From the NCBI GenBank assembly GCA_021464525.1, contig JADRCO010000607.1:1-29820 (forward strand): 29,820 bases of DNA, given 5' to 3'. Origin of the DNA: Rhizophagus sp. LPA8_4_AMF. Its lineage: Eukaryota > Glomeromycota > Glomeromycetes > Glomerales > Glomeraceae. Under the pieces are notes generated by a model. The model had not been told where the DNA came from and made no database searches. It saw only the letters and a program-made list of their open reading frames with translations. Of this stretch, positions 1-13,299 are shown in pieces (the stretch's first letter is position 1; the number at the start of each line of letters is the position of its first letter). The position numbers and the translations under genes are program-made.

Positions 1-1569
1 CTATATACAACACTTTTTGACTTTAAGATAGTAATAGGTTGCAACCATTACTACCTTGACACAAGTAGTAATTACCAATTACATATCACATCTTTATTTG
101 TAATATATATTTCTGTATCTTTTAGTTCATCACTTGGCTATATCCAATATTTTATTATTATTATCTTTGATTATACTAAATATTCACATAAAAATACCTC
201 AATACGATCCTCTTCATAAATAATATCTTCTCTATTAACAAAATTAATATCCATAGTTATAGTGTCAATATTTTTCATGTGAAACAATGAGCAAAGATAA
301 TATTTTAATAACTTTTATAAGCAGGAAATAATATTTTTCAATTAAAACAAGTGGAGATAATATTTTTCTTTTGGGTGAGTAACTTTATAAGCAAAATATT
401 ATTTTTATACGTGAAAAGAAAATAATCTTTCTTTTACATGGAATGAGAAAGACTTTTTCTGATTTTATTATCAATTATCAAATCAGTTGTACTACTGCGC
501 AGAAGAGTTTCATAGTATTCATAGTACTACAAATCATATGGATGAGTAGATTATTTCACGTGACATAGTATACTTTTTTGGTTGACCTGACACCACTCCT
601 TTTCGTATTACTACCCTGTGTAAACTGAAAGACAAGTATGGAATCGATAGCAATATAAAAAAAGTCCACATTTATGTTTTATTATTTTGAAATCAGTGAT
701 AGCATTCCTACACCTCCTTTATTATTTAGTCCTCCTCTTGATCCAAGTTAACTACAGATCTTTTTTTATTTGCTAGCGTGTCATGTTTCACACTCATTGC
801 GGAAAAAATATTTATTTGTTAGTCTGACAACTTAAGGTAATACAACCATCAATAATTGACGGATGATTAATCACGATTAACGAGTCTATTGAATTTGGAA
901 TTCTACTAAGCTTTAGGGATTTTTGATATTTTATTTAGGACTAAAGACAAAAATCAAAAGCTTTAAAACAAAAAAATCATGCTGTTATATTATCAGATAG
1001 TGGATAAATTAGTAAATGACGCTAAAGTTGCGATTGGTTTCCCCATTGTGTAATAGGTCATGGGACTAAGTGTAATAAAGAAGATAATCGTATAATCCCA
1101 TATTTTATGTTAAAATACTTAAATATACTCTAAATAAAACTTTTGTATGTATTAAAATGATATTATTTAATTTAGTTGATACATTAGTTATGATTTTCAT
1201 ACCACTGTATGATTAAGTTTCACAATTTAATCCAACCTCCTTTCATAACCCTTATTTTTTTCATCTACACTGTTATGAACTTTTCTTCTAGGTCAGTTTT
1301 ACTATTCTAGTAATATGCAGATTTTGTAAACACCTAATGATTCGGTTAAATAGGAAATAGAGGTTGTATTTGAAGACAATATTGATTGACTTTTTAAATA
1401 GGTTTTTTTTTAAAAGTTATGTGATTTATATTTTTGAATTAGAACTTCATATATCAAATTAAAAAAAATTGTATTATGATTTTGCATTTTTGATCGAGAT
1501 ATTTCAAATACTATTTTATTAAAGATACTTCTATAATAATTATTAATCAAAATTCAATAAATTAAATTA
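1..1569. other. AT-rich spacer, no gene seen
   Basis: I see no coding exon with credible splice sites or protein-like composition on either strand. The stretch contains an imperfect direct repeat around 296-339 and 355-406, where the pattern GATAATATTTT, then TAACTTT(T)ATAAGCA, then an AATATTATTT-like end occurs twice about 60 bases apart. A CACGTG box lies at 557-562. The right end is the 3' flank of the TPC1 gene. Confidence 0.6.
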
Positions 1570-2994
1570 TTATTTATCACTTGATGAATGTAATTTTTCT
1601 AATAGTCTTTTAGTGTATCCATAGACGAAAAATGTTACGGCACTTACAGGAGCAGATTTAATTAAAGCTGGCGTAAGTCCCTTATATAAACCAAAAATTC
1701 CATCACTTCTCAATATTTGTTTTATGCATGTAAATATTGAACTCGAATATAATGGTACATTTGATATAAAATAATCTTTTCTATTTGGACCTTGAACTTG
1801 TAATCTTTTCCTTACTAAATCGAGTGGAAATACGCCGGCTTTACTCACTATTCCTGCAATTGCTCCGCTTAATAAATCCTCTGTAGGTCTTAAATTATGA
1901 AACCAAATATGCTTATCCTGATATTATAAAATAATATTAGAACTAAATAGTAGAATAAAAATGAAGTATTCCATTACCTCTAACTTTCTGAATAATTTTT
2001 TTAAGAATTCATAACTTCCAAACATTAATCCCATGTAAGGAATGATTTGTACAACAGACGCAGTAACTCCTCGATAGAACCCGCGATATCCTTCTTGTAC
2101 ATAAATTTGCTGTACTGCATGCCTTAATCCTATATAAATCTATACATTAATTTATTTTTTTAAAAAACATAAATTAATTGAATAATTTTGTCTATGGATT
2201 TATTCTCTCTTAAAGTAAAGATTGATAATCACCCTCTTTTCACCTTGCGCAGCAAAACGTGTCCTCAATAAATCAAAAGGATATGTAACAATAGTTGCAG
2301 TACTTCCACATATGGCTCCACTCAAAAATGGTTGTAATGTTTTATTAATTCCAAATTTCTCATTTTGATTTGAATCAATACGTTTGAAAAGATTTTGCAT
2401 CTGTTGGTAAGTTAAAAATTGAACCGCGCCGTATGATAGATATAAATATTCTGCGGAAAGATTACCATTCCATAATCCCTATATATATCAAATAATCAGA
2501 ATTAATAAAATTTTATTTAGAGAAATAATTCTTTTTATTTTTAAAAGATTTACTCGAATGCCTTCTTCTCGAATAATTAATTTAATTGCATGAGACAACC
2601 CGTTATATTTTTTTAGTGTGCCAGAATTATGATGTCTCGACGATAGAGGATTGATTGGTCTTCCCGGTTGAAGCTAATAATTTTAAAAATTATATTAAGA
2701 ATAGAAAAAATTATGATAAAAGACAAGTAATAAAATAAAATATTTACTTGTAATCGAATTTTAACAACGTCTAATGGAGAAGCAACGAATCTATCAACAT
2801 TGTAAAATTAAATAATGCTATATTGACGAATCAAATTAAACGGTATCAATTATAACAGACCTTGAAACCATTCCCGCAACTGCTCCACAAATACCAATTT
2901 CTATCGAAGAAAGTTGTGTTGAAGCAACAGCCTGTTCGGCTATCGGCGGCTGATTTTGTGGTTTATGTTCATAATCTGTTAATAATTTGGCCAT
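1570..2994 (-). CDS. TPC1: mitochondrial thiamine pyrophosphate carrier (6 exons)
   Basis: Mitochondrial carrier family (SLC25) protein of the inner membrane, expected to bring thiamine pyrophosphate into the matrix. Exons read down the minus strand: 2994-2861, 2790-2748, 2673-2554, 2478-2233, 2139-1978 and 1917-1570; every junction keeps frame and gives 350 residues, slightly longer than the usual 300-330. All three carrier repeats show the Px[DE]xx[KR] signature: PLDVVKIR at 50-57, PFDLLRTR at 166-173 and PLDLVRKR at 266-273. The YGAVQF stretch after repeat 1 and the YPFDLLRTR block resemble yeast Tpc1 as I remember it. Residues 60-80 form a polar insert in the first matrix loop. Two CACGTG boxes stand 134 and 153 bases before the ATG. 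Family membership is certain; the substrate is inferred from motif resemblance, and other carriers close to SLC25A19 remain possible. Confidence 0.8.
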
Positions 2995-3448
2995 TAACCA
3001 AAATTATTTAATAGAGAAACGAATATATTTTTGAATGAAAAGGTTATAAAATACCTTGACTCATATGTGCGGAGGGAGAAATTTTTTCATCTACGTTTTG
3101 ATGTACGTTACAGAGACAATTTAAGACCACGTGTAAGAATAATCTGCACGTGATCAGCGAAATGTAGTATAAACTACTATTTATTAAATTTTTAACGAAA
3201 AGATGATTTTAAATATTCCTTATATTCTGAGAAACTTAAATGATAAATGAGAAAAATGGTATATAAGGGATGAAAGTCTATATATTATATTTGATCATTA
3301 GTGATGATTAGATTAAGAGAAAAAATGATTTTATTTGTAGAACTAAATAATATTAAATAAATAAAAATAATAGTGCCCAAAAATTAAACAATTTATATGA
3401 CATTAGAAATCTATATACTGTACATTATCTCGACCTCTTAATCAATTT
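2995..3448. other. TPC1 promoter and ARG4 3' flank
   Basis: This 454-base spacer separates two genes on the same strand. It must hold the ARG4 terminator region at the right and the TPC1 promoter at the left. I see the two CACGTG boxes described separately and no coding potential. Confidence 0.6.
3128..3152. promoter_or_regulatory. paired CACGTG boxes upstream of TPC1
   Basis: Two exact CACGTG palindromes occur at 3128-3133 and 3147-3152, a 19-base spacing (close to two helical turns), 134 and 153 bases before the TPC1 start codon. CACGTG is the known core site of fungal bHLH factors such as Cbf1 and Pho4. That they act on TPC1 is inference from position. Confidence 0.45.
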
Positions 3449-5211
3449 TCACTCATTTAGCCATTTATATAATTTAATAATTTGTTCTTTTACAGTTTGT
3501 TTACTAGTACCACCTAGACTACATCTATTTTCAATACTTTTTTCATAATCCCAAATTAATTTGACATCATCTTCAAAAGCTTGATGAAGTTGTTTAAAAT
3601 CTTCTAAAGTTAAGTTGGACATTGATGTATTACGATCCTCTGCTAAACGGACTGCAGCGCCTGCAATATGATGAGTTTCACGGAATGGGACCTTAGAATA
3701 ACAAATAAGAGAATGAGAATGATAATCGAGAGAAGGATGCTTCTGCTCATTTTAAAATGAGTTGAAGATAACTAATAAATCGTGATAATTACTCCTTTGC
3801 GAACCAAATATTCAGCCAAGTCCGTAGCCAACATATCAATACTTAGACTTTGTTTCATCCTTTCAGGATAAATCTAAAAATAAAAAAAGTATTGAGACTT
3901 AATTCCAATAAATATAAACTTTGGAATTTTTACTTACAGTAAGAGTTGATAATACACCAGTGGTAATTTGTAAAGAACCAGACAGTGTATCCGTAGCATC
4001 AAAAACTGGCTCTTTATCTTCTTGTAAATCCTTATTATAAGTGCTTGGAAGTCCCTTATATGTCATTAGAAATCCTGACAGCTATGGTAAGAAATTAGTT
4101 TATATAATTGACAAGAAATTATTAATAGTTTAGGTCACGTTGGCTATGTTAAACGAAATGATTTAAAATAATCACAATCTACTCTCTTATGTGATATGTT
4201 ACCTGACCAAAAACACGACCAGATTTACCACGTAATAATTCAAGACTATCGGGATTTTTTTTTTGAGGCATTAAACTACTACCGGTACTATAAGCATCGG
4301 CTAAAGTAACAAACCCGAATTCACTTGTAGAATATAAAATTAGATCTTCGGAAAATCTACTAATATGTATCATAGTCAATGAAGACCAAAATAATATTTC
4401 GGCAACAAAATCTCTATCACTAACTCCAAGTAAACTGTTTTGAATAACGCCTTTGAAGCCTAGTTCTTTTGCCAAAAATTCTCTGTCAATGTTAAAAGGA
4501 TTTCCTGCCAATGCTCCACTACCTAATGGAAGTACGTTTAATCTATCAATTATTTGAGTTAAGCGTTCCGCATCTTCTTTCCAATTCCATGCATATGTCA
4601 ATAACCAATGACTCCATCTAATTGGTTGTGCTCGCTGTTTTATTTAAAGAGAAAAAAAAAATGAATTGAATTGAATTTACGAAATTACCTCATTTAAGGG
4701 TATATAATACAAAAATCGTACAAAAACCAACCTGGAGATGTGTGTAACCAGGCATGATCACATCAATTTCTTTTTCGGCTCGTTCAACAGCTGCAGCAAC
4801 CAATTGCTTCAGATAAACAAGTAATTTCTTTGTTTCTTCTCTTGCCCATAATCTGAAATCAGTTGCAACTTGATCATTTCTACTTCTTCCCGTATGTAAT
4901 TTTCCGGCTACACTACCAACTAATTCACCTAATCTTCTTTCATTAGCGGTATGAATATCTTCATCACCTTCTTTAATAATAAAGGTACCCTCCCTCCATT
5001 CTTTAAGTACATCTTCAAATCCATTAACTAAAATATCTTTTTCTTCAGTGGTAATAATATTACGATGAGATAGTGCTTTTGCATATGCTTGAGAACCTAA
5101 TAAATCTGCTTCATATAATCTTTTATCAAAATTTATTGATGCGTTAAATTTATCCATCAATGGATCAGTTTTCCCACTGAAACGACCGCCCCATAATTTT
5201 GCAGATGTCAT
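3449..5211 (-). CDS. ARG4: argininosuccinate lyase (5 exons)
   Basis: Cleaves argininosuccinate to arginine and fumarate, the last step of arginine synthesis. Exons on the minus strand: 5211-4732, 4634-4203, 4081-3938, 3873-3793 and 3691-3449; every intron falls between codons, giving 459 residues, the normal length (about 460). The fumarase/aspartase superfamily signature [12 protein letters not shown] is at 278-289 and carries the mobile catalytic serine loop. HTGRSRND at 106-113 and YTHLQ at 156-160, whose histidine 158 matches the catalytic histidine of the family, are intact. The N-terminus [12 protein letters not shown] is typical and fixes the start. No mitochondrial presequence is visible, so a cytosolic enzyme is expected. 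A CACGTG box lies 200 bases upstream. All the family's catalytic motifs are present, so I expect an active homotetramer. Confidence 0.96.
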
Positions 5212-6016
5212 GTTTAACTTTGGTGATATTAAAAAAAAGTTTTTATTTTTTTTCTTTTCCGAACATTTCGAATCAGGATTTTACAACTATTTATAACTTA
5301 CTGTATTTGATCTGATCTCAATTTCCTAAGATGAGATGTTTAATATAAGATTGATGATATTACATAAATAAAATCTGGATTGACGGATTTTACCGAATGT
5401 AGATGGTAAACACGTGATACGGTATGCTGTATATCAGTATTTTGTATACTGTTCGGCGTGTTCGCAATATTGTAAATGAAGGATACGGTAATACGGTATA
5501 TTATATCCATATATAACATATTATTCTATAGACTGTATTAAAGTCCATACGTTTATAACGTATTTTCTATAGATATACTGGATATAATTCAAAATACTAA
5601 ATTGGCCTTTATTTTAATAAATCAATAAATTTATTAATATTTAAATAATTTAATAGACTAAAAAATATAAAAAAGAAAGAGAAAAAAAAAAGAAAAAAAG
5701 AGACAAAATATAATATTCTTGTGTTTAACTGTAAATAAATATTCATGTATTTTAACTAAGAAATATAAGAAATTGTTATATTTGTACTATTTAAAGAAAT
5801 TGAACCAAAAATTCAATGTAAAAAACTATTAACAAATATATACAAATGTTATAAATTTGTTAAAATATTTGTGCCAATATTACAAATTGGAATAGCTCTA
5901 TTATATAGAGACAAAAGTAAAAACAAATGCTACTAATAATGACAATTTTCAAAAATTTCATTAAGTAACAAATGCGAAGGAATAAAGAAAAAAGTTGAAG
6001 TTTCAAAAGAATACCC
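5212..6016. other. ARG4 promoter and RdRP 3' flank
   Basis: This spacer holds the ARG4 promoter on its left part and the RdRP 3' end on its right. The string ATACGGTA recurs three times between 5417 and 5501, inside a segment rich in TATA-like alternations (5480-5590). A purine tract of A with scattered G runs from about 5665 to 5708. No exon could be supported. Confidence 0.55.
5411..5416. promoter_or_regulatory. CACGTG box upstream of ARG4
   Basis: Exact CACGTG, 200 bases before the ARG4 start codon, in the context AACACGTGATACGG. The same core followed by AT (CACGTGAT) recurs upstream of TPC1 and of the RdRP gene. Regulatory role is inferred. Confidence 0.4.
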
Positions 6017-6355
6017 TTAATATAAGTGATTGATATTTTTGTTTTGCATAGATATTTTTTGTTTCAATATATCCATACCGTCATCTTTTTCATCAATAAA
6101 ATTGTAACTAATATAATCAGGATTACGATTTTTGTATTGCGTAGATATGTTTTTCCTCAATTTACTCATTCCATCATTATTGTTGATAAAATCATCCAAT
6201 AGATGTCGATTACAATTAGTATAATCAAGATTACTATTATTGTTTTGATTAAACATTTTTTGTTTTGATCTAATATCATCTTCTGGTTGAATAGCTTTTT
6301 GATGATATTTTGATGCCCCAATGGGTCCATTTTGTTTGTGATAATCTCGATTCGT
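6017..6355 (-). repeat. three degenerate repeats in the RdRP C-terminal tail
   Basis: The tail of the RdRP (about residues 1168-1279) repeats one plan three times: N-x-DY, then a variable Asn-rich piece, then an acidic DD or DGM, then a basic run ending in I-S-x-Q-x-KN. The units are about 1168-1207, 1208-1243 and 1244-1279. The second and third share DGM and IS-Q-KN clearly; the first is the most diverged (DDIRSKQKMFNQNNN). The unit is coding and in frame. Confidence 0.6.
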
Positions 6356-9300
6356 ATTAGCTTTATTATTTCTAATTGCAATTTCACATAAAAATTCATA
6401 TATTATCCAAGGAAATGATATCATATTTTCAGAAGGATCATCACCTAATTCAGATGGATGATAAGTTACATAGTACCAAGCATATGCTTTAGCTTCCATT
6501 CTGTTACGAGCTCCTGGTGAAACAACTTTCATTCCTTCACCATAAAACTCTCCTTCAAATAATTTTCGATAATGTCGTTTAATTGGAATTACTGCGTCCA
6601 TTATGAATTTAGTTACGTTATGAGGCTTCTTTCTATCGACATTTGTAATAGTATTAACTATGTATCCACTTGTAACCTCAAATTCGGTCGCGATACCAAA
6701 CTGATTCATCAATCCTCTTATGTCTGCATCGTATGCACTTTTAAGTATTCGTGCATCTTCTAAATAAGCTTGATATCCTTCAACATATAATCTATTATCA
6801 AACTCAAAATTATCGTAAAGTTCAAACTCATCAACCTCAATAGAACGGTACAAACGACCGAGAACTTTTTCTGATTGGTAGGTAGCTTTGTCTGTTATTT
6901 CCATAAAGTCTGGAAACTTATGAGCTCGAAGTTCTGTTGGAAATATTGCCGGCCTCCCGGTTTTGTGGTAATCTACAGCCTCAGAATGCAATTGCGCAAG
7001 ACGTATACATTGCCCGTGGAATGCGCCAACATCTGAAGTATCTGCCTTTACCATATGAGCGTTGGCAATTATGTCCATCTCATCGGATAACATATAATTA
7101 ACAAAGAACTTCTTAATATGGTCCATCGTTACGTTCTCGACCATTTCGGGTTTTTGAGCCTCATAGTTCATAGGCTCCAAATTCTTTTTTTGGGGGATTA
7201 ACCGTTCATCATAAATTATACTACGAAAAAAATTTTTTATAAATTTAAAAATTTTTTTTTCAAATAAATTTATTAAAATTAGATACATACGTAAAATTGT
7301 CTCCATCTAAATCACCACCACTACATTGGCTAGGAATATCTCGATAACCAACTGCTGGGAATACTATTACATCTACCAGATGATCCAATTTCTTACAGTT
7401 TACGGCTGTTACAATTCGTATGTCGCCAGGATGAAAACAAGGATTACGGTATACAATACATGTTCCGGTAATTACTCTTCTATTAGATGGATTATATTGA
7501 TCAGAGATACAACAATAAACTTGGTCCTCCTTTAATGTTTCTGTTTCATCCAAAACACCTAACAAAAATGCACCTTCATCCACACGAATTTTCGCCTTCT
7601 TCTTTAAATCTCTTAACATCATTATACGAAACAACGATAATAAATTCATTAGATATTTATCACGTTTTTGTAAAAATCCGCCTCTTACAAGATCTGCTAG
7701 AGACTTGGCAATACCGTGTTCATCGAGATTTTGATGTAAAACATTTATAGCCGTGATTTCATTCATAAAAATTCTATCCAAATCACTAACTTGTGCATCT
7801 TTCATTTCGATGAATACACTATCAGGTACTCCTAATGAAGATAATAACGTAATAGCATGGTGGTTAAGATATGCAGGAATAAAGGTTGATCCTCTAATAA
7901 CTTCTAACTCTAAATGTTTCGATTCAAATTTGTATTGACTATGGCGCACTTGAATCTGGTTATCTCGCAAAAAACGTGATTGACACAATACTCCTTTATA
8001 ACCAGCAAGTCTAAATTGGAAAGCACTAGGGATATTTTTTAATTCTAATTTCTCGGCTGCTTTCTTTGCCAATGAAAACGATATGTTCCCTATCCCATCA
8101 GAAAATGTATACCGATTTCTAACAATATCAGGAATCGATATCATTCTAATGTCATTCACTGGCAGGACGACACGGGTACTTGAAAGACATTGTCCCATAC
8201 GAGCAGCATATTTAGCAACACTTTTATTAGTAGAGAAATCACCCATCCAACTTCTAATATCATCGGCAGTTAAATCGTAAGTTGGTGAAAAAAACCAACA
8301 AGAATGTTCCTTCAATTGGCTAGATGAAAAGGCCAAGAACTCGTATTGTCTATCACCGATCTTGATGCCATTATGTAAGATATTATAAATTTTGTTATAC
8401 AAGGCATAATTATGAGTTCCATTAGAGGAACTAATTTTACTAGATGCCTCATCTACGAATTGAACACGCAAGAAATTATCTTTCTTATCGCGAAAATGGC
8501 GAATAACACGATTAGATATTTCCATCGTCGGCATCAATATGTACATAGTAGTAGGAGTAATAACTACTTTGCGCATCATTACACAATCGGATGGTACATG
8601 ATTAGACTTCCTTCCAACGTCAAGTTTCATGACTTTTAAACGTAAATAGGATAATGGATCATAAATACGTTTTTTTCCTGCAAAAATTGTCTCTAATATA
8701 TAAATTGCAGATTGAGTTGGCAGCCGGGCCAATAAAAAAAAGAAATCTTCATTAAGGTTATAATCGTGAAGGTAATTAAAAGAAATGTTACATTCGGTCA
8801 TATAAAGAACATCAAAATCTAACATTGAACGTTCCACATATTTACGTAAATTGGTCCCACAAGTTATGTTTAATGGTCTATAATTAATGTTTGAAAGCTT
8901 TGCTAAATTAAATTCCCCTGCTTCCTCAATCATTTTTTTAAAACAACGAAGACCTTCTGCGGATGTACTTCCCAGTCGATTTAGGTCAAAAGTTATTCTA
9001 TAAACAACCCATTTGCCGAGTTGTTCACTATTGTCTGGCATATGCGGTTGAAGAGGGATTTCTTTTTCCTCTTTGCTTTTTGGTAAAATACGAATTTCGG
9101 TTTTACGTTTCCATGAATCATCTAAACACCAATTAAACTCGTCTTTAGGTTGCAATCTACTATCTAGTACCCAATATTTGGCCGGATATTTATTCGCTAT
9201 AGTAATTGACCCACGTGATCTTTGTGGAACGTCAAGTTCAACATGAATTTCATCTTCTATATGCTTAAAATCAATTTCCAACTTAAACATATGAATTTGT

Positions 9301-10005
9301 TGAGTTGACTGAGCTGACCTAAAACCAAATTCAACACCTATGCTGCGTTTTTGATAATTTATGGTAAATTTTATCGAGTCGGTATATTTAATTTCGGAGA
9401 CAAAAGTTTCCGGTTGTAGATAAACGCCCATTTCAAGGCTTTCTGCTTGAAACGAATGAAACTTTAGTCTCTGTCTCGCATATGTTTGATCAGTAAACAT
9501 GTCTAAGCTATTATCATCTTCCTGATAATCCACTTTCAAATGTCTTCCATGAAAGGTTACTGGTCTCTTCCAAAATGAATAATTAGGAACAGGCCTATTA
9601 AAAAAAGCATACAAACGACAATTCATTAAAAATTTAAATAACAAATTAAATGATATAAAGTTACTATACAAACTTGAAAGTAACATAAACAACCCCGGTT
9701 GGACGTTCACCACTTTCGATATCCTTTGTCTCAATTTGCACTCTGTAAACATTTCCATAAGACTCAAAATTTTCTTTTAATTCACGTACTCCAGCCTTAA
9801 GTTGAACGTTACTAACTTTGAATGTTATCTCAGCAAAACTACTCCATTCCCGTGGAGGCCAATAATTTCGTACGAAAAAACCACCGTTGTCATAATCATC
9901 ACCATCACCACCACCACTATTATAATCATTATAACGTCCATTAACACCATTACCACCATTCGGGTGCCGTCGACCAGAATATCCATTGCGTTCATTGCGT
10001 TGCAT
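6017..10005 (-). CDS. RNA-dependent RNA polymerase, RNA-silencing type (3 exons)
   Basis: Eukaryotic cellular RdRP, the enzyme that copies single-stranded RNA into double-stranded RNA to feed Dicer in gene silencing. Exons on the minus strand: 10005-9674, 9594-7291 and 7220-6017, with both introns in the same codon phase, giving 1279 residues. The catalytic metal-binding motif DLDGD is intact at 872-876 inside SGGDLDGDNF, and the second intron falls just after it. The N-terminus is Gly/Asn-rich (about 1-50), followed by an RRM-like segment (about 58-115) that spans the first intron. The polymerase domain (RdRP family PF05183) covers roughly 350-1000. The last 110 residues are Asn-rich and made of three degenerate repeats. 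Which branch (QDE-1, SAD-1 or Rdp1-like) it belongs to cannot be told without a tree. A CACGTG box lies 162 bases before the start. It looks complete. Confidence 0.95.
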
Positions 10006-10709
10006 TGTTCTGTCGCTTGTATAATCTTTATTGGCTGGATGGCGAGTGTAATATTTATGTTTTGAGGGTTTCAGTAGTAGGAATATAGGTGAGAATTCTC
10101 GCTAGGTAATTGTCTATTGTAAAAGGAAAGTAAATACGGTAAATAAAATTATTTATTTACAAGCATCACGTGATTTATCTCTTAATCGAAATACTGTATT
10201 GTCGATCATGCTTCTTCATACTAATTTGCTGGTCGTTACTGACCTTTTTTACATAAAAAATAAAATCGTACTAATTTGCGGCGTATTGATTTGATATCAT
10301 GCATAAATCACAACGAACTGCAGAAAAATGAAAAAAAAACTATATTTGGGCGTTGACTGTTTTGTTTATATAATTTAATTTCGCTTCGAATTGTTCATAT
10401 GCAAATATCTCTTTTTACATGTAGAACATCTTGATATAGACCGTATCCGTTTTTCAAGTACAATTTGATTGTCTGATCATTACTAAATCGTATATCGGAA
10501 ATCTAACTTAGTAATAAATTTTGCAAGTCATTTATGTAGTTGTTATGTATATTATGTAGTTTATTTCATAGTTTATTAAAGGAAAAATTGATGCTATTTT
10601 AAAATTCTTGAATAAATAATGTCTAGATAGTTTGCGTATAAAATATAATAACCTAACAATTAAATATATTAATAATTAAATTTCCAGATTTATAAATTAT
10701 TAATAAAAT
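10006..10709. other. RdRP promoter and VMA2 3' flank
   Basis: A 704-base spacer between genes on the same strand. It carries the CACGTG box at 10167-10172 and otherwise shows AT-rich sequence with no supported exon. The VMA2 stop codon is at 10710-10712. Confidence 0.55.
10167..10172. promoter_or_regulatory. CACGTG box upstream of the RdRP gene
   Basis: Exact CACGTG, 162 bases before the RdRP start codon, in the context ATCACGTGATTT. It matches the position and extended core of the boxes before TPC1 and ARG4. Regulatory role is inferred. Confidence 0.4.
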
Positions 10710-13148
<2,439 letters not shown>

Positions 13149-13299
13149 TTGTATATTTCTAAGGTAAAAATTAAAATATCGAAAGGAGACGAGAAAGGCT
13201 GAAAGATTTGATGATCTAGTGATCTAATTATATATATTTTGCAAATCAGATTATCAATCGATGAAATGATACGCCTATTACCATCTAATTGATTATAAG
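13149..13299. promoter_or_regulatory. bidirectional promoter, VMA2 / Csk1-like kinase
   Basis: Only 151 bases separate the VMA2 start codon (minus strand) from the kinase start codon (plus strand), so both 5' untranslated regions and promoters must fit here. A TA alternation at about 13228-13237 is the only TATA-like element and could serve either side. No CACGTG is present. Confidence 0.65.

Noticed and set aside
7326-8639. Several plus-strand open frames of 60-90 codons
   Set aside because: They lie antisense to the continuous RdRP exon 9594-7291 and have no independent protein-like features or promoters.
9802-10065. Plus-strand frame rich in Thr and Ile
   Set aside because: It is the antisense of the Gly/Asn-rich RdRP start and reflects that codon bias.
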